A program made the position numbers and the translations under genes. From positions 1 through 35,961 of the forward strand of contig DUSC01000076.1 of NCBI GenBank assembly GCA_012842935.1: a stretch of DNA of 35,961 nt, in the 5' to 3' direction. The notes beneath the pieces were generated by a model that ran no database searches, had not been told where the DNA came from, and saw only the letters and a list, made by a program, of their open reading frames with translations. Numbering within the stretch: the stretch's first letter is position 1; the number at the start of each line of letters is the position of its first letter. Positions 32,785 to 35,961 of the stretch are shown here, one piece after another. This DNA is from Hyphomicrobiales bacterium (GTDB lineage: Bacteria > Pseudomonadota > Alphaproteobacteria > Rhizobiales > Rhizobiaceae).

Positions 32785-34032
32785 ATGGACGGAAGCCCCT
32801 TGCCGAAGGTCGCGGCCCGTCCGCTCGGGATCGCGCGCTGGGAATTCATCGCGCTCGTTGCCTCGCTGATGGCGCTGAATGCGCTCGCCATCGACATCAT
32901 GCTGCCCGGCCTGCAGCAGATCGGCGCGAGCCTCGGCGTGGAGAACGAGAACCACCGCCAATACGTCATCACCGCCTACGTTCTCGGCTTCGGCGCACCC
33001 CAGCTTCTTTACGGCCCGATCTCGGACCGCCTCGGCCGGCGCGGTCCCCTGCTCGTCGGCATGGTCGTCTATGTCGCCGCCGCCGTCGCCGCCTCGTTCG
33101 CGCCGAGCTTCGAGATGCTCCTGGCGCTGCGTTTCCTCCAGGGCCTGGGCGCGGCGGGAACGCGCGTCATCGCCGTATCGCTGGTGCGCGACGTCTTCGG
33201 CGGCCGCGCCATGGCCGAAGTCATGTCGCTGGTGTTCATGGTTTTCATGATCGTCCCCGTCGTCGCGCCGCTGCTCGGCCAGGGCGTCATGCTGTTCTCC
33301 GAATGGCCCATGATCTTCGTCTTGATCGCAACGATCGCGGCCGTGGCGACACTGTGGACCTTCCTGCGGCTGCCGGAGACGCTGGCGCCGGATCGGCGGA
33401 GGCCGTTCTCGGTCGCATCGGTGCTCGACGGCTTCCGCATCGTGCTCTCCAACCGGGTCGCGCTCTGCTACACGCTCGCCTCGACGCTGGTGTTCGGCGG
33501 CCTGTTCGGCTTCATCAACTCGGCCCAGCAGATCTATGTCGGCATCTACGGGCTGGGAGTCTGGTTCCCGGTCCTGTTCGCGGCCGTCGCCGGCATGATG
33601 GCGGTCAGTTCCTTCGCCAATGCGCGCCTTGTCGGCCGTTTCGGCATGCGCCGCCTGTCGCACGGCGCCCTGCTCGGTTTCCTCGCCGTCAATCTCGCCG
33701 CGTTCGCACTCGCCCTCGCCGGCCCGGTTCCTCTGGCGGTCTTCGCCACGCTTTTCACGCTGGCCATGCTTCAGTTCGGCTGGATCGGCTCCAACTTCAA
33801 CGCGATCGCCATGGAGCCGCTCGGCCACGTCGCCGGCACGGCGTCGGCCGTCCAGGGTTTCGTCCAGACGCTCGGCGGCGGCCTCATCGGCGCCGCCATC
33901 GGCCAGGCCTTCGACGGCACGGTGGTGCCGTTCACCGCCGGCTTCTGCCTGCTCGCCTTCGGTGCGCTCACGCTCGTGCTGATCGGCGAGAAGGGCCGGC
34001 TCTTCCGCACCTACAACCCGCCCACCCGCTGA
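32785..34032 (+). CDS. Bcr/CflA-type multidrug efflux MFS transporter
   Basis: A 415-residue membrane protein with 12 predicted helices. Drug:H+ antiporter (Bcr/CflA-like) features include LMALNALAIDIMLPGLQQIG in helix 1, YGPISDRLGRRGPLLVGMVV (motif A, loop 2-3), LRFLQGLGAAGTRVIAVSLV with RDVFGGRAMAEVMS, and MIVPVVAPLLGQ (motif C-like, helix 5). It would export small drugs or metabolites using the proton gradient; substrate unknown. The ribosome binding site is weak. It converges on the dipeptidase gene with only 13 bases between stops, and no terminator is seen there. Confidence 0.9.
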   Translation: MDGSPLPKVAARPLGIARWEFIALVASLMALNALAIDIMLPGLQQIGASLGVENENHRQYVITAYVLGFGAPQLLYGPISDRLGRRGPLLVGMVVYVAAAVAASFAPSFEMLLALRFLQGLGAAGTRVIAVSLVRDVFGGRAMAEVMSLVFMVFMIVPVVAPLLGQGVMLFSEWPMIFVLIATIAAVATLWTFLRLPETLAPDRRRPFSVASVLDGFRIVLSNRVALCYTLASTLVFGGLFGFINSAQQIYVGIYGLGVWFPVLFAAVAGMMAVSSFANARLVGRFGMRRLSHGALLGFLAVNLAAFALALAGPVPLAVFATLFTLAMLQFGWIGSNFNAIAMEPLGHVAGTASAVQGFVQTLGGGLIGAAIGQAFDGTVVPFTAGFCLLAFGALTLVLIGEKGRLFRTYNPPTR

Positions 34033-34045
34033 GGGAAAGGGGCAG

Positions 34046-35206
34046 CTACGCCGACGGCGCGGCGAGCGTCTGCTCGAAGACCCGCAGGAAGTTGCCGCCG
34101 ATGATCTTGGCGACATCCGCCTCGGCGACGCCGCGCTTCAGGAGCGCGCCGACGATCAGCGGTGTCTTGCGGTAGGTCTCGAAGACCGGCTTATAGTTGG
34201 CGTCCATGTCCGAACCGATGGCGACGTGGTCGACGCCGACCTTGTCGACGAGCTGGCCGATGCGGTCGATGAAGCCGTCGAGCGACTTGATTCCGATGCC
34301 CGCCGGCCAGGCGCCGATGTAGCCGCCGGTGGCGGCAATCGCCTCGGCCAGTTCGTCGGAGATGAAGCGCGGATGGCCGACGCCGAGGCTGTTCAGGTGC
34401 GTATGGGTGGCGACTGCCGGCTGCTTCGTGACCGCGAGGGCGTCGAAGGCGGTCTTCTCGGTCGCGTGGCTCAGGTCGAGCATGATGCGCGCCCTGTTCA
34501 TTTCCGCGACCACCTCGCGGCCGAGCCCGGTCAGCCCGCCGTTCACCGGCGGCGCCGTCATGATGTCGCCGATCAGCCCGCCGGCGAGATAGTGGACGAG
34601 CGTGATCATGCGCACGCCGTCGGCGGCCGCCTCGGCGATGCGGCCCGGATCGTCTTCGACGAAGTCGCCCCCCTCGACGGCGAAGATCGCGCCGGGCTTC
34701 TTCGCCGCCCGTGCCGCGTCGACGTCGGCCGGCACGAGAACGGTGTACACCAGCCCCCTCTCGGCGAGCGCCTTCAGATTGGCCATCTGCGCCTTGTAGT
34801 AGGTCCACGCCTCGCCCGGCGCAAAGGCGCGCGTCGAGACCAGCCCCTCGCCGGAGAGGTTGAGCACCGGGAAGTCGGCGACGCCGGAGAACGAGGCCGC
34901 TGCGATCTGACCCTCGACCATGTCGGAAACGACGCGATCCTCGAACGTGCCGAATTGCTGGTAGAGCCACAGCTTCCAGTCGAGTCCGGTCGCGCCGCGC
35001 ACGAAGGTGCGGCCCGGATGGGCGTGGCTGTCGATCGCCGGGTGCGTTTCGAGGAAAGCCCTCGCCCGGGCCAGCTCGTCGGCGGTCAGGTCGAAGCCGA
35101 CCGGCGCCTCGGGCGGCACGAGCTTCGGCCAGGCCCAGGCGCCGAAGCCGCCCAGCGCCGCCACGGCCGCGCCGCCGCCGATCAGAAGTGTCCGTCGCGA
35201 AACCAT
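34046..35206 (-). CDS. M19-like membrane dipeptidase with Tat-type N-terminus
   Basis: A 386-residue zinc-dependent peptidase of the renal dipeptidase family. It has a twin-arginine-like start (VSRRTLLIGGGAAVAALGGF) that might anchor or export it, then PAIDSHAHPG (His61, His63), FAVEGGDFV (bridging Glu178), NRARIMLDLSHATEKTAFDA (His247), ATHTHLNSL (268-270) and DHVAIGSDMDANY. The family hydrolyses dipeptides, including some D-residue ones. The first metal motif is HAH rather than the common HxD. A GGGAGAG/AAGGA region precedes the ATG. The IMPase-family gene lies 117 bases upstream on the same strand. Confidence 0.85.
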   Translation of the reverse strand: MVSRRTLLIGGGAAVAALGGFGAWAWPKLVPPEAPVGFDLTADELARARAFLETHPAIDSHAHPGRTFVRGATGLDWKLWLYQQFGTFEDRVVSDMVEGQIAAASFSGVADFPVLNLSGEGLVSTRAFAPGEAWTYYKAQMANLKALAERGLVYTVLVPADVDAARAAKKPGAIFAVEGGDFVEDDPGRIAEAAADGVRMITLVHYLAGGLIGDIMTAPPVNGGLTGLGREVVAEMNRARIMLDLSHATEKTAFDALAVTKQPAVATHTHLNSLGVGHPRFISDELAEAIAATGGYIGAWPAGIGIKSLDGFIDRIGQLVDKVGVDHVAIGSDMDANYKPVFETYRKTPLIVGALLKRGVAEADVAKIIGGNFLRVFEQTLAAPSA

Positions 35207-35323
35207 GTCCTTTCTCTCCCGGTTCGAGGGTCGGCCGCACGGGAAGTTCGTGCACCCCCTTCCGCCATGCTTCGTATGGTGGCCCTTCGCCGTAAACGGG
35301 GAGGCCGCAGCCGGCGCCCGTCC

Positions 35324-35961
35324 CTACGCGCCGGCCCACAGCTCGCGGCGGATTTCCGCCCAGCTGTCGCGGTCCGGCGCGACGATCAGCCCGCCGGAGA
35401 GATGGGACGGAAGGTAGCGGCTGCCGTCGAGCCGCGCCGAGTGGCCGCCCGCCTCGCGATGGATGAGCGCCCCGGCGAGATGGTCCCAGGGCATCAGCTT
35501 GTTGTAGACGACGAAATGGGCGTGGCCGCCGGCGAGCAGCCGGTATTCGTGCGCCGAGCAGCGGTAGCCGAAGGCGGCGAGCGTGCGGGTCTGGTTGCGC
35601 GCGAGCAGCGATCGCTCCGGCTCGGAAAAATACTGCCAGCTGACCGACCCGGTCATTTCGGCGAACGGGACGGGATCGGCGACGCGCACCTTCTCGCGCG
35701 TGCCGTCCGCGCGCAGCACGGCGCTGCCGGCCCCGGCGACGCCGACCATCGTGTCGCCGCCGAGCGGATCGTGGATCAGCCCGGCCACCGTCTCGCCGTT
35801 GACCACCACCGCCAGCATCACGCCGAACAGCGGCACGCCCGAGGCGAAGTTGAAGGTGCCGTCGACCGGATCGACGACGAAGGCGAGGTCGGCCTCGCAA
35901 AGGCCGGCGAGTCTTGCCGGGTCTTCCGAGCAGGCCTCCTCGCCGACGACCAGCGCTTCCG
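35324..35961 (-). CDS. Inositol monophosphatase family protein (5' end beyond window)
   Basis: The visible part is about 212 residues, with the N-terminus cut at the window end. The frame reads GEEACSEDPARLAGL, then the metal-binding motif DPVDGTFNFASG, PLFGVMLAVVVNGETVAGLI, VAGAGSAVLRADG and the second motif region MPWDHLAGALIHREAGGHSA. These are the Mg-dependent phosphatase signatures of the IMPase/CysQ/FBPase superfamily (GEE, DPxDGTxNF, WDxxAG). The substrate (inositol phosphate, PAP or other) cannot be told from these motifs. It is on the same strand as the dipeptidase gene and upstream of it. Confidence 0.9.
   Translation of the reverse strand, partial: EALVVGEEACSEDPARLAGLCEADLAFVVDPVDGTFNFASGVPLFGVMLAVVVNGETVAGLIHDPLGGDTMVGVAGAGSAVLRADGTREKVRVADPVPFAEMTGSVSWQYFSEPERSLLARNQTRTLAAFGYRCSAHEYRLLAGGHAHFVVYNKLMPWDHLAGALIHREAGGHSARLDGSRYLPSHLSGGLIVAPDRDSWAEIRRELWAGA

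Overview
The window is a chromosomal segment of a high-GC alphaproteobacterium, most likely order Hyphomicrobiales (Rhizobiales), near Mesorhizobium/Aminobacter/Phyllobacteriaceae. This rests on the purine gene order (purB, then a DUF1476 gene divergent from purC-purS ... purQ-purL-bolA-grx4), the short PurL that needs PurS and PurQ, the ATP synthase zeta-like DUF1476 protein, the split XdhC pair and the rhizobial-looking DUF proteins. It carries about 43 protein genes; coding density is high and no tRNA, rRNA or CRISPR array was seen.

Layout. 1-1.5 kb: AT-rich edge, a decayed transposase, a terminator, a DUF3329-like small membrane protein and a doubtful membrane ORF. 1.5-4.1 kb (minus): PLP-dependent cysteine-desulfurase-like protein, Tas-type aldo/keto reductase, small 3-TM protein. 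4.3-8.4 kb: orphan J-domain protein, DUF1127-like microprotein preceded by a perfect dyad, DUF1993 protein, secreted DUF1176-like protein, DUF1330 protein, secreted alpha/beta hydrolase. 8.5-13.9 kb (minus): a tight six-gene operon (flavin reductase, MoxR ATPase, CoxE-like VWA protein, two XdhC-type proteins, molybdopterin-binding/nucleotidyltransferase fusion) that looks like a maturation set for a molybdenum hydroxylase, with no structural subunits present. 14.1-18.0 kb (plus): orphan ABC substrate-binding protein, P1-family peptidase, 4-TM protein, purB. 18.2-23.3 kb: heme/flavin ferric-reductase-like protein, Tat-exported VOC protein, small alpha/beta hydrolase, PPK2, HpcH/HpaI aldolase. 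Two TTGA-N6-TCAA (FNR/FixK-type) boxes lie ahead of the reductase and ppk2.

23.4-32.7 kb is the purine core: DUF1476 (minus), then purC, purS, [sorA-sorB-ECF sigma-anti-sigma], purQ, a lipoprotein gene, purL, bolA, a very basic small protein, and monothiol glutaredoxin. The most notable feature is the four-gene sulfite-oxidation and sigma-factor cassette placed between purS and purQ, whose products otherwise work as one FGAM synthase complex with PurL. An ECF-type promoter (GGAATA-N16-CGTCT) precedes sorA, suggesting that the cassette's own sigma factor drives it, with purQ downstream on the same strand. 32.8-36 kb: Bcr/CflA-type MFS exporter, M19-like dipeptidase with Tat-like N-terminus, and an inositol monophosphatase-family gene cut by the window end.

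Functions are assigned by recognising family motifs by eye. No database search was run, so symbols are given only where the family is clear.
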